A stretch of 20,909 bases of DNA. Origin: Lachnospiraceae bacterium (GTDB lineage: Bacteria > Bacillota > Clostridia > Lachnospirales > Lachnospiraceae). Each line of letters begins with the position of its first letter. Positions within the stretch are counted from its first letter, which is position 1. Shown here piece after piece: positions 1 through 8,254 of the stretch. The notes below the pieces were generated by a model. That model was not told the DNA's origin. It worked only from the letters and a program-made list of their open reading frames with translations, and searched no databases. The stretch is taken from positions 616 through 21,524 of the forward strand of contig DNJM01000226.1 in NCBI GenBank assembly GCA_003489085.1. The letters are read 5' to 3'. The position numbers and the translations under genes are program-made.

Positions 1-972
1 GGTACGGCAAATGCGATTTATCAGAATCTGGAATATATGGAAAGCTATAATCCGGATTATGTACTGATTTTGTCCGGAGACCATATCTATAAAATGGACT
101 ATGAGGTAATGCTGGACTTCCATAAAGAGCATAATGCGGATGTTACGATTGCGGCTATGCCGGTTCCGATGGAGGAGGCCAGTCGTTTTGGTATCGTGGT
201 TTCGGACGATGAGAGCCGGATTCAGAAATTTGAGGAGAAGCCGGCAAAGCCGAGCAGTAACCTGGCGTCTATGGGGATCTACATATTCAGCTGGCCGGTT
301 TTGAAGGATGCTCTGATCAAACTTTCCGGGCAGCCGGGATGTGACTTTGGAAAGCATATCATTCCTTACTGCCATTCCAATGGAAAGAGACTGTTTGCGT
401 ATGAGTATAATGGCTACTGGAAGGATGTAGGAACGCTTGGTTCTTATTGGGAAGCCAATATGGAACTGATTGATATTATTCCGGAGTTTAATTTATACGA
501 GGAGTTCTGGAGAATCTATACCAAGAGCGATATTATTCCACCGCAGTATATCGCATCGGAGGCAGTGATTGAACGCAGTATTATCGGCGATGGAACCGAG
601 ATTTACGGCGAAGTACATAATTCTGTGATTGGTTCCGGCGTTACGATCGGCAGGGGAACGGTGATTCGAGATTCCATCATCATGAAAGGAACTGTGATTC
701 AGGAGAACTGTGTAGTGGACAAGGTAATCCTGGCGGAGAATGTTACGGTAGGAAGCAACGTGGTAATGGGAATTGGCGCCGATGTTCCGAATAAAGTGAA
801 ACCGGATATCTATGCTTTCGGTCTTGTTACGGTCGGTGAGAATACGGTCATTCCGGCAGACGTGCAGATCGGCAAAAATACGGCCATCAGCGGTGTGACG
901 GTAAAGGAGGACTATCCGAACGGAATGCTGGAAAGCGGAGAGACATTGATTAAGGCAGGTGAACGGTTATGA
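1..972 (+). CDS. glgC: Glucose-1-phosphate adenylyltransferase, catalytic subunit (5' partial)
   Basis: GlgC makes ADP-glucose from ATP and glucose-1-phosphate, the committed step of bacterial glycogen synthesis in the cytoplasm. The reading frame is open from base 1, so the gene starts upstream. The first visible residues (GTANAIYQNL) match a point roughly 95 residues into the usual family protein, and 323 residues are seen. Visible motifs are the nucleotidyltransferase segment SGDHIYKMDY, with its intact Asp, and the sugar-phosphate region FEEKP. These are followed by repeated hexapeptide-like stretches (VIERSIIGDGTEI and on) that form the C-terminal left-handed beta-helix. The stop overlaps the glgD start by 4 bases (ATGA), so the two are translationally coupled. 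An ATG at 37 is internal, not the start. The family is certain; regulation cannot be seen because the promoter lies outside the window. Confidence 0.96.
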   Translation, partial: GTANAIYQNLEYMESYNPDYVLILSGDHIYKMDYEVMLDFHKEHNADVTIAAMPVPMEEASRFGIVVSDDESRIQKFEEKPAKPSSNLASMGIYIFSWPVLKDALIKLSGQPGCDFGKHIIPYCHSNGKRLFAYEYNGYWKDVGTLGSYWEANMELIDIIPEFNLYEEFWRIYTKSDIIPPQYIASEAVIERSIIGDGTEIYGEVHNSVIGSGVTIGRGTVIRDSIIMKGTVIQENCVVDKVILAENVTVGSNVVMGIGADVPNKVKPDIYAFGLVTVGENTVIPADVQIGKNTAISGVTVKEDYPNGMLESGETLIKAGERL

Positions 973-2087
973 GAGCAGTAGGAATCATTTTGGCAGGTGG
1001 GAATAACAGAAAAATGCGTGAGCTGACCCATAAGCGTGCGGTAGCAGCCATGCCGATTGCAGGCAGCTATAGGAGTATTGATTTTGCACTGAGCAATATG
1101 ACAAATTCCCATGTACAAAGAGTTGCAGTACTGACACAGTACAATTCCAGATCCCTGCATGAGCATTTAAGCTCTTCAAAATGGTGGGACTTTGGAAGAA
1201 AGCAGGGCGGTCTGTTTACCTTTACGCCGACCATTACGGCAGAAAATGGAGACTGGTACCGCGGAACCGCAGATGCCATTTATCAGAATCTTGATTTTTT
1301 GAAACGCAGCCATGAACCGTATGTCATCATTGCATCGGCAGATGCTGTTTATAAAATGGATTACAATAAGGTGCTGGAATACCATATTGAAAAGAAAGCG
1401 GATGTCACGGTGGTATGTAAGGAGCTGCAGCCGGATGACGATGCTACCAGATTCGGAATTATCCGTATGAATGAAGATATGCGGATTGAAGAATTTGAAG
1501 AGAAGCCGATGGTTGCAAAGAGCAATATGATCTCCGCGGGTATCTATATCATCCGCAGGAGGCTTCTGATCGAGTTGATTGAATTGTGTGCGGAAGAAGA
1601 CAGGCATGACTTTGTAAATGATATCCTCATCCGCTATAAGAATCTGAAGAAAATTTATGGTTATAAGATGGATGCATACTGGAGCAATATTTCTACTGTA
1701 GATGCCTACTATAAAACCAATATGGACTTCCTGAAGCCGGAGGTAAGAAATTACTTCTTTAAAACCTATCCGGATATTTATTCCAAGGTGAGCGATCTGC
1801 CGCCTGCGAAATATAATCCGGGTTCGGTGGTGAAGAACAGCCTTGTGGCAAGCGGCTGTATTATCAATGGTACAGTTGAGAATTCGATCCTGTTTAAGAG
1901 AACCTTTATCGGGAATAACTGTGTGATCAAGAATTCTATTATTCTAAACGATGTTTATCTTGGTGACAATACATACATAGAGAACTGTATCGTAGAGAGC
2001 CGCGATACAATACGCGCAAATACGCGCCATGTAGGTGAAAATGGCATTAAGGTAGTTGTCGAAAAAAACGAGAGATATGCACTGTAG
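969..2087 (+). CDS. glgD: GlgD, non-catalytic/regulatory subunit of ADP-glucose pyrophosphorylase
   Basis: This 372-residue GlgC paralogue overlaps the end of glgC by 4 bases. In Firmicutes GlgD partners GlgC in a mixed enzyme and raises its activity, while being inactive or weak alone (family knowledge). The sequence agrees. The N-terminal loop reads LAGGNNRKMRELT instead of the catalytic GGxGxRL form, the usual Lys-Pro of the AKPAVP region is replaced by RAVAAMP, and GDHIYKMDY has become ADAVYKMDY. The YRSIDFALSN stretch, EEFEEKP and the C-terminal beta-helix repeats are kept. It is therefore called GlgD rather than a second GlgC. It works with GlgC and probably with the phosphoglucomutase encoded at 16280. 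Confidence 0.96.
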   Translation: MRAVGIILAGGNNRKMRELTHKRAVAAMPIAGSYRSIDFALSNMTNSHVQRVAVLTQYNSRSLHEHLSSSKWWDFGRKQGGLFTFTPTITAENGDWYRGTADAIYQNLDFLKRSHEPYVIIASADAVYKMDYNKVLEYHIEKKADVTVVCKELQPDDDATRFGIIRMNEDMRIEEFEEKPMVAKSNMISAGIYIIRRRLLIELIELCAEEDRHDFVNDILIRYKNLKKIYGYKMDAYWSNISTVDAYYKTNMDFLKPEVRNYFFKTYPDIYSKVSDLPPAKYNPGSVVKNSLVASGCIINGTVENSILFKRTFIGNNCVIKNSIILNDVYLGDNTYIENCIVESRDTIRANTRHVGENGIKVVVEKNERYAL

Positions 2088-2128
2088 CGGGGGGAACGGT
2101 ACAGTAGTGAGGAAAGGGGCTTAGGTGT

Positions 2129-2404
2129 ATGCAGATTACAGATGTGCGCGTACGGAGAGTAGCAAAAGAGGGTAAGTTAAAGGCCGTTGTTTCGATAACG
2201 ATGGACGATGAATTTGTAGTTCATGATATTAAAGTAATTGAAGGTGAAAAAGGACTTTTTATTGCAATGCCGAGCAAAAAGACATTGGATGGGGAATATA
2301 GAGATATTGCACATCCGATTAATTCCGGAACAAGAGACAGGATCCAGACACTGATTCTGAAAAAGTATGAAGAAGTTCTGCTGGAGGAACCGGAAGAAGA
2401 GTAA
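2129..2404 (+). CDS. spoVG: SpoVG, RNA-binding regulator of sporulation/division
   Basis: This is a 91-residue SpoVG homologue (about 97 in Bacillus subtilis). It opens MQITDVRVRRV and holds the conserved stretches FVVHDIKVIEG, LFIAMPSKK and RDIAHPIN. SpoVG is a small cytoplasmic protein that affects septation at the onset of sporulation and binds nucleic acid as a regulator in several Gram-positive bacteria. The start is preceded by GGAAAGGGG at a normal distance. It lies 41 bases after glgD with no terminator between, so it may be read from the glgC-glgD transcript, although spoVG usually has its own promoter. A strong hairpin terminator follows it. Confidence 0.96.
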   Translation: MQITDVRVRRVAKEGKLKAVVSITMDDEFVVHDIKVIEGEKGLFIAMPSKKTLDGEYRDIAHPINSGTRDRIQTLILKKYEEVLLEEPEEE

Positions 2405-2431
2405 GAGAAGAAAGGATCTGAGATGATTCTG

Positions 2432-2480
2432 AAAAAACCGGAAAACGAGGCTGTAAACACAGCTGTTTTCCGGTTTTTTT
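2432..2480. terminator. Bidirectional Rho-independent terminator between spoVG and the TetR gene
   Basis: A 15-base arm at 2432-2446 (six A then CCGGAAAAC) pairs perfectly with 2465-2479 (GTTTTCCGG then six T). A nested GCTGT/ACAGC hairpin at 2450-2463 sits inside the loop. The A tract on one side and T tract on the other let it work in both directions, which suits the convergent genes spoVG (+) and TetR (-). Confidence 0.93.
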
Positions 2481-2504
2481 GACTAACATCTGTTGAACAT
2501 CGGG

Positions 2505-3104
2505 TTACTTCTCAGCAGGGACAGCCCGAAGGGATTCCAGAAACGGAAGAAGAAGCTTCTGTCCGTATTCCAGAAGAGAAAAGCATTCCTTCTGAAGACA
2601 CCAGTTATAGATGATACCGATCTGGAAGCCGGTGATCATATTTGTCAGCTCGGCATAGGAAGAGGAGCTTCGGATCTCACCGTTTTCCATGCCCTGTTTC
2701 AGTATGGACCGCAGAATCCGGTAATAGCGGCGCTCCTGATTCAGAATGTGCCGCGTGCCGGTGGTCGCAACCTGAAGACCGTAGAGGTATGGATACAGAA
2801 TCTTATAAGGAGAGTCTTCTACGGTTTCCAATACAAAGCGATTGAAGGAGATCAGCTTGTCAACGGTGTGCAGAGTCGGATCACATTCTTTCAGCCAGTG
2901 GTCATAATCGGTATCATTTTTATAGGCAAGACTAAAAAGCAGTTCGTCTTTTCCGTGAAAATGATGATAAAAGGCACTCCTGGAGGTACCGGATTGTTCC
3001 AAAATCTGTGAGATGGTAGTTTCTTCATATCCCTGCGTCAGGAAAAGTTCCCAGGAGGTTTCCATAATCTTTTCCTTGGCGCTCTTTTTTAATTTCTGTT
3101 CCAT
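2505..3104 (-). CDS. TetR/AcrR-family transcriptional regulator
   Basis: This 199-residue protein is the only minus-strand gene in the window. The N-terminal part (KEKIMETSWELFLTQGYEET, then TTISQILEQSGTSRSAFYHH and FHGKDELL) is the standard TetR helix-turn-helix, at about residues 10-55. The rest is the variable helical ligand-binding and dimer domain, which gives no ligand clue. The start at 3104 is chosen because AAAAGGGA precedes it at suitable spacing; an earlier ATG at 3128 would place the start before that site. It is divergent from the M14 peptidase gene with about 150 bases between the starts, a layout in which TetR proteins often control the divergent operon. That target is inferred. 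Confidence 0.92.
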   Translation of the reverse strand: MEQKLKKSAKEKIMETSWELFLTQGYEETTISQILEQSGTSRSAFYHHFHGKDELLFSLAYKNDTDYDHWLKECDPTLHTVDKLISFNRFVLETVEDSPYKILYPYLYGLQVATTGTRHILNQERRYYRILRSILKQGMENGEIRSSSSYAELTNMITGFQIGIIYNWCLQKECFSLLEYGQKLLLPFLESLRAVPAEK

Positions 3105-3128
3105 ACAAAATTCCCTTTTAAGTATCAA

Positions 3129-3138
3129 TGATATATCA
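3129..3138. promoter_or_regulatory. Possible operator palindrome in the TetR / M14 divergent region
   Basis: TGATATATCA is a perfect 10-base palindrome, 24 bases upstream of the TetR start. It could be part of an autoregulatory operator. It is short and AT-rich, and TetR operators are usually longer, so this is weak. Confidence 0.25.
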
Positions 3139-3173
3139 ATATACTAACATACCTGATGAAAAAAAGAAAGTAT

Positions 3174-3202
3174 TTGCTCCTGATGAGATAGTGTGATAAA
3201 AT
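3174..3202 (+). promoter_or_regulatory. Sigma-A-type promoter for the M14 peptidase operon
   Basis: TTGCTC (3174-3179), a 17-base spacer and TAAAAT (3197-3202) preceded by TGA, which gives an extended -10. It points to the M14 gene, leaving a leader of about 45 bases with the site GGGAGGAAAAAG before the ATG at 3253. Confidence 0.6.
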
Positions 3203-3252
3203 ATGAGACAAGAACGTAGTACGGAATAGAGTTTGATCTCGGGAGGAAAAAG

Positions 3253-6200
3253 ATGGAAAAACTAAAGAAAACAAATTTGACTGACAGTGGACAGATAAGG
3301 CTTGCCATAGATGCAGCTCTGCTGCTTGGTTTCCAGACAGAAGCAGCAACTTTCCCGGTATTTTCCGAAGAGGGTACGATTCCGGTTCCGAAGACGACGG
3401 AGGAGCTTGAGAATCTGTGGAAGCTTACGGCGGAACCACTGCCGGAAGGCTATGAGCCGGCATCGGCACACCCAGGACCGATATTTGATCTGGATTTCAG
3501 AAAGGAAAAGGGACTGGAGGGAATCTTCCGGACGGGCATCTTTTTGAAGGACGAGGATCATGATCTTCTTCCGGACAGGCTGGATGTAAAGCTGGTACTG
3601 CCGGAACAGATGGATGAATCGATTCTGACGGCTGCCTGCAATCTGGCATTTCGCTTTGGAATGGAAACAACCGGGTACGAAGGCTCCATTGTAGCGGAAG
3701 AGGGTTATGCAGGGAATGCGGTTGTGTTCGAAGCGGCGGAACAGACGGAAATGGTGCTCGAAGAGAGGGATGGCATCGTTCGTGTGCATCTTCGCGGAAC
3801 CGGTGCAGAGCTGGAAGAATTTACAGCAAGAATCTGCGAGACATTCCCACAGGTAAATGGAATGCGTGCCTGGAGAGATGTTCTTTTGGATATGGCAGAT
3901 GATTTCTGTATGCGGAATGCGGATGGGCAGCTTGCTTATCTGGCTGCGAATAAAGCAGAGCATCCGGGCCAATATGAGGTATATGGAACGCCGGAGATGA
4001 CAAAGGAGCAGCAGGAGCATTTTTCAGATACCACATTTTATAATTATAAATCCGGTCGTAAGGTATATGAGAAAACGTATGAGCTTCCCTGGGAAGTAGA
4101 TACATTTGAAGATATATTAAAAGAGGAAGTTTATCCGCAGCTGAAGCAGGGGGATCAGGTCAGAGTGGCCGGTGCTCTCAGTGAGGATAAGAAGGTTCGG
4201 GAGCTGATCTGCGGCAAAGTGAAGGAAGCCGTGGAAGCAAAGGGAGCCGCGCTTTCCGGCATGGAATTGATCTGTGCTTATAAGCAGGGCTTTTCCTGGA
4301 TCGATGAAGTGGTGATCCCGGCGGTACAGGCAGCCGGAGAGAAACCGGACCGGATCGAGATCTGTTTTAAACCATTCTTGCCGGAAGGACAGACGGAATG
4401 GCTGGATGAAAATGGAGCAACTCCATCTTATTACAGCTTTAATGAGGAGGATCCGGAGAGATGGTTCGATCTGCCGATTCGATATCTGCAGGAGCTGTAT
4501 CCGATCGAGGATGTTCTGGTAGAAGCTCTTGGAATCGAACGGGAACAGGTTGTATTTGCAGCCTATGAGGGAACGGAAGAGCTGACATATCTTTGCCGGG
4601 CAGTGAAAGGTGAAGAGACATATTATGAAGCCTCCTATCAGGCACAGGCTTCGGAACGTACATATATGGATGAATACCCGAATATGGGCAAGGTTCATCC
4701 GTCAACCGGTTATATTCAGGTCTGGATCAACGGACAGGAGAAGCTTTTCCGGCAGATTCGCACGGACCTGGAGGAAATCTGGGATATTTATCAGGCAGAG
4801 GTGCTGCCGGACTGCAAAGCATATATTGAGCAGAAGACAGGCGGAGCGCCGCAAAAAGAGCTGCAGCCATTCTTCCATGAACTGCTGTTGGATGTAACGG
4901 CAAGTGAGCCGGATTACCGTGTCGGATGCCGGGAGGATCTGATTTCTCCGCTGGATGCATTGCATGAGGATATGTACTTTACGGGCAGCGACTATTTTAA
5001 AAATTATGGTATAAAGAAGATTAATGAGGTACTGGATGCACCGGGACTGATTCTGCCACAGATTCATAGTGGAGAAGGCCGGCCGGTATTCAAGGTAACA
5101 CTGTTCGAGCAGCTGAAGGAAAAGGCATGCATTCTGCACGGACAGGATGTGGTCTGCGAACAGAAAGAAAGAGACAGTGTGGAACTGAAGATCAGCAGGC
5201 TGTCCTATGAAAAGAAAAAGATAGCGGCCACGGTACAGGTATCCGGCGTGGAGCCGGCGGTGCTGAAGGCGTATGCAGCGCTTCTGGAGCAGGGGGTACT
5301 GGCATCCGGTGAACAGATGGGTTGTGTAGAGGTACTGCGTTTTGCGGATGCACGGGGAGAGATCTGTGAGGCAAAGGTACCGCAGCCAAAGAAGCTGGCA
5401 AAAGAAAAGCAGATTACGGAGATTGATCTGCACGAGCATGAACTGATCAGCTACGAGATGTATCGGGAGATTATAGAAGAACTGAAGCAGGTGCCGGGAA
5501 TTGAGGTATACCGGACAGCACGTTCCTATACCGGACGGGAGCTGTATGCTGTCTGGCTGAAGCCGGAGTATACAGGCTGTCTTTCCATGACGAAACGGCT
5601 GACAAAATATCCGAGTGAGATTATCAATGCCAGACATCATGCGAATGAGGTGTCCAGTACCAATGCGGCCTTTATTCTGCTGAAAAAGCTGCTGACAGAG
5701 GAGTGCTACCGGGAACTGCCGGATCAGCTGAATCTGGTTCTGGTGCCGATGGAGAATGTGGACGGAGCTGCAATTCATTATGAACTGCAGAAGGAGCATC
5801 CGTACTGGAAGTTCCATGTGGCACGGTTCAATTCACTAGGCAAGGAATTCTATCGCGAACATTTCCAGCAGGATACAATCCACAGTGAGGCCATGGGACT
5901 GACAAGACTTTTTGAGAGATATGTACCGGATATGATCGTGGACAACCACGGCGTGCCGAGCCATGAATGGGAGCAGCAGTTCTCAGGTTATACTTCTCCT
6001 TCCTATAAAGGCTTCTGGCTGCCGAGATCGCTTCTGTATGGCTATTTCTGGTATGTTACCGATCCGGAATATAAAGAAAATTATCCGGTTAATAAAAAGA
6101 TGGAGGATGTCATTGCAGATAAGATCGCAGAGGATGAGGAGATGACAAGGTGGAACCAGGAATGGAGCGCGCAGTTTGAAAAATATGCTCATGCCTGGAT

Positions 6201-6510
6201 GCCGAAGCTCTTCCCGGCGGATTATTATAAAAATATGATTAACTACTGGATTCCGTTTGCAGCTGATCCGGCGCATCGTTATCCGTCTATCCGATTCCCG
6301 TGGATTACGACGGTGGCCTATACCAGTGAGGTAGCGGATGAAACGGCCCAGGGAGAGTATCTGAATTTGTGTGCAAGAGCACACGTGGCACATGATGAAG
6401 CAACGATTCAGATGCTGATGCAGGCGAAACAGATCTATGCCTGTGACTGCATGTGCCGTGAGGAACGAATTTTCGCCAGATATGTAAGACAACGTCCGAT
6501 GATTGTCTAA
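3253..6510 (+). CDS. Large M14-family zinc carboxypeptidase-like protein
   Basis: The protein is 1085 residues, far longer than a typical M14 catalytic domain of about 300. The M14 domain is C-terminal, about residues 740-1060. The zinc ligand pair HxxE is H796-A-N-E799 in RHHANEVSSTNA, the third ligand is probably H899 in VDNHGVPSHEW, and E1026 in YTSEVADET is a candidate catalytic Glu. No signal peptide or membrane segment is seen at the N-terminus (MEKLKKTNLTDSGQ), so a cytoplasmic protein is inferred. About 730 N-terminal residues match nothing I recognise. They include an acidic DEDHDLLPD stretch at residues 100-108 that resembles a calcium-binding loop. The promoter lies just upstream. 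The gene leads the DUF969/DUF979/M29-like/Pcp genes and is divergent from a TetR regulator. Substrate unknown. Confidence 0.85.
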   Translation: MEKLKKTNLTDSGQIRLAIDAALLLGFQTEAATFPVFSEEGTIPVPKTTEELENLWKLTAEPLPEGYEPASAHPGPIFDLDFRKEKGLEGIFRTGIFLKDEDHDLLPDRLDVKLVLPEQMDESILTAACNLAFRFGMETTGYEGSIVAEEGYAGNAVVFEAAEQTEMVLEERDGIVRVHLRGTGAELEEFTARICETFPQVNGMRAWRDVLLDMADDFCMRNADGQLAYLAANKAEHPGQYEVYGTPEMTKEQQEHFSDTTFYNYKSGRKVYEKTYELPWEVDTFEDILKEEVYPQLKQGDQVRVAGALSEDKKVRELICGKVKEAVEAKGAALSGMELICAYKQGFSWIDEVVIPAVQAAGEKPDRIEICFKPFLPEGQTEWLDENGATPSYYSFNEEDPERWFDLPIRYLQELYPIEDVLVEALGIEREQVVFAAYEGTEELTYLCRAVKGEETYYEASYQAQASERTYMDEYPNMGKVHPSTGYIQVWINGQEKLFRQIRTDLEEIWDIYQAEVLPDCKAYIEQKTGGAPQKELQPFFHELLLDVTASEPDYRVGCREDLISPLDALHEDMYFTGSDYFKNYGIKKINEVLDAPGLILPQIHSGEGRPVFKVTLFEQLKEKACILHGQDVVCEQKERDSVELKISRLSYEKKKIAATVQVSGVEPAVLKAYAALLEQGVLASGEQMGCVEVLRFADARGEICEAKVPQPKKLAKEKQITEIDLHEHELISYEMYREIIEELKQVPGIEVYRTARSYTGRELYAVWLKPEYTGCLSMTKRLTKYPSEIINARHHANEVSSTNAAFILLKKLLTEECYRELPDQLNLVLVPMENVDGAAIHYELQKEHPYWKFHVARFNSLGKEFYREHFQQDTIHSEAMGLTRLFERYVPDMIVDNHGVPSHEWEQQFSGYTSPSYKGFWLPRSLLYGYFWYVTDPEYKENYPVNKKMEDVIADKIAEDEEMTRWNQEWSAQFEKYAHAWMPKLFPADYYKNMINYWIPFAADPAHRYPSIRFPWITTVAYTSEVADETAQGEYLNLCARAHVAHDEATIQMLMQAKQIYACDCMCREERIFARYVRQRPMIV

Positions 6511-6562
6511 GTGTCTGATGGAAAGATAAATTTTTAATATATTTCAAAGGAGGAAAATCTAT

Positions 6563-7252
6563 ATGGAACTTATCAAATTGATTGGTGTCTTAATTGTAGT
6601 GGTTGGATTTGCTCTGAAGCTGGATTCCATCCTCATCATTTTCCTGGCACTGGTTTCCACTGCAATTGTGGGAGGTCTTGGTGTAGGAGGATTCCTGGAA
6701 TCTGTAGGTACGAACTTCGTAGCAAACAGAAGTATGGCGATTTTCGTTATGGTGCTGCTGATAACAGGTACATTGGAAAGAAATGGTCTGAAGGAAGCAG
6801 CAGCAGACCTGATGCGTAAGGTAAAGGGTGCTACAGCAGGCCGTCTGATCTGTGCATTCGGTGTTCTGCGTGCTGTGTTTGGCGCATTTAATACCGGTTT
6901 TGGCGGTGTAGCTGGATTCATCCGTCCGGTATTCATGCCGATGGCAGAGGGTGCGGTAACCAGCCATGGCTATGAAGCAAATGAAGATCACATGGAAGAC
7001 GTAAAGGGTATGGTAGCCGCTATGGAAAATATTACATGGTTCTTCTTCCAGGTTCTGTTCGTAGGCGGTTCAGGCGGTATTCTGGTTCAGGGTACATTAG
7101 CTACCTTAGGCTATGAAGTGGAGCTGATCGAGCTGGCGGCAGCAGAGATCCCGATTGCGCTGATCGCACTGGTTGTAGCATGTGTATTCTTCTTGATCAA
7201 GGATAAGAAGCTGATGAAGAAGTATTATGGCGCTAAAGGAACGAAGAAATAG
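6563..7252 (+). CDS. DUF969 family membrane protein (putative permease subunit)
   Basis: This 229-residue, very hydrophobic protein has several membrane segments, for example IGVLIVVVGFALKL, ILIIFLALVSTAIVGG and MAIFVMVLLITGT. Glycine-rich FNTGFGGVAGFIRPVFMP lies in the middle and a lysine-rich tail (IKDKKLMKKYYGAKG) at the end. I recognise it as DUF969, a family that travels with DUF979 and often with pcp. A strong site (AAAGGAGGAAAA) precedes the ATG. It follows the M14 gene by 52 bases with no terminator, and DUF979 follows 17 bases later. A transport role for 5-oxoproline or small peptides is suggested by the neighbours only. Membrane location is well supported, function is not. Confidence 0.88.
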   Translation: MELIKLIGVLIVVVGFALKLDSILIIFLALVSTAIVGGLGVGGFLESVGTNFVANRSMAIFVMVLLITGTLERNGLKEAAADLMRKVKGATAGRLICAFGVLRAVFGAFNTGFGGVAGFIRPVFMPMAEGAVTSHGYEANEDHMEDVKGMVAAMENITWFFFQVLFVGGSGGILVQGTLATLGYEVELIELAAAEIPIALIALVVACVFFLIKDKKLMKKYYGAKGTKK

Positions 7253-7269
7253 AGAAGGGGGATGTATCC

Positions 7270-8223
7270 ATGGATGCTTTAAAATTTATACAGATTAATC
7301 CGGAAATTAATACGAATATTTTACTTCCGTTCGTGTGGGTTATTGTTGGCTTGATTGCTTTTTATGCAGGAATTAAGAACCTGCGGGATGAAGAAAATCC
7401 GTCCAGGATCGGTACGGCCGTATTCTGGTGTTCATTCGGTATTGTAACTGCATTAGGTACCTGGCTGCCGGCGAAGGTATCCGGTGCGCTGGTTATCATT
7501 ATGTGTCTGCCGCCGATCTTCAAGAAGGTAAAGCGCGGTAGGGTAGACGATCCGACGAAGGAATATACAAAGCAGACTTATGGCAAGATCGGTATGAAGA
7601 TCTTTATCCCTGCTTTTACAGTAGCTATTTTCTCTCTGTTCTTTGCCCTGACCAGTAACATCAGCTCCATGTTCTGTATTACTATGGGCGTGGCTGTAGC
7701 GGTTATCGTTCTGATGTGCTATAATAAGGACAATAAACCGAAGGTATTCTTAGATGACTCTGAGCGTTTCCTGTCTCTGATGGGGCCTCTGAGTATGCTG
7801 CCGCAGTTACTGGCTTGTCTGGGCGGTGTATTTACCCAGGCAGGTGTTGGTGATGTGGTTGCAGAGATCGTAGGAAAAGTAGTTCCGAAAGGCAATGTAA
7901 ACGTAGGTATTATTGTATTCGCTATTGGTATGGCATTATTCACCATGATTATGGGTAATGCATTTGCAGCGATCACGGTTATGACCGTAGGTATCGGCGG
8001 ACCGTTCGTTCTGGCGTATGGTGCAAATCCGGTTATCATCGGTATGCTGGCGCTGACCAGTGGTTACTGTGGTACCTTATGTACACCAATGGCAGCCAAC
8101 TTCAATATCGTTCCGGTAGCGATTCTGAACATGAAGGATCGTTGGGGCGTTATCAAGAATCAGGTTGTCGTTGCAGTGATTATGCTGACCGTACAGATCT
8201 GCTACATGATTGCCTTCAAGTAG
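7270..8223 (+). CDS. DUF979 family membrane protein (putative permease subunit)
   Basis: This 317-residue integral membrane protein has about eight to ten hydrophobic segments, including ILLPFVWVIVGLIAFYAGI, FIPAFTVAIFSLFFAL, MGVAVAVIVLMCY and VVVAVIMLTVQICYMIAF. The C-terminal third carries a conserved-looking MGNAFAAITVMTVGIGGPF and SGYCGTLCTPMAANFNIVP, of the kind seen at substrate sites of carboxylate transporters. I recognise DUF979, the usual partner of DUF969, and the two are likely one transporter. The start has an AGAAGGGGGATG-type site at good spacing. Substrate inferred from context: pyroglutamate or small peptides. Confidence 0.88.
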   Translation: MDALKFIQINPEINTNILLPFVWVIVGLIAFYAGIKNLRDEENPSRIGTAVFWCSFGIVTALGTWLPAKVSGALVIIMCLPPIFKKVKRGRVDDPTKEYTKQTYGKIGMKIFIPAFTVAIFSLFFALTSNISSMFCITMGVAVAVIVLMCYNKDNKPKVFLDDSERFLSLMGPLSMLPQLLACLGGVFTQAGVGDVVAEIVGKVVPKGNVNVGIIVFAIGMALFTMIMGNAFAAITVMTVGIGGPFVLAYGANPVIIGMLALTSGYCGTLCTPMAANFNIVPVAILNMKDRWGVIKNQVVVAVIMLTVQICYMIAFK

Positions 8224-8254
8224 AATAAAACTGATTTGAGGACGGATGAATTAA

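Noticed and set aside
37..39. ATG at 37 as the start of glgC
   Set aside because: The frame is open to base 1 and the residues before it (GTANAIYQNLEY) are conserved GlgC sequence, so the gene begins upstream.
2493..3011. 172-codon open frame on the + strand opposite the TetR gene
   Set aside because: It is the antisense shadow of a clear TetR protein; it has no family features and no ribosome site.
4702..5817. 371-codon open frame on the - strand inside the M14 gene
   Set aside because: Low-complexity shadow rich in Leu, Gln, His and Arg, opposite a well-supported coding frame and without a start signal.
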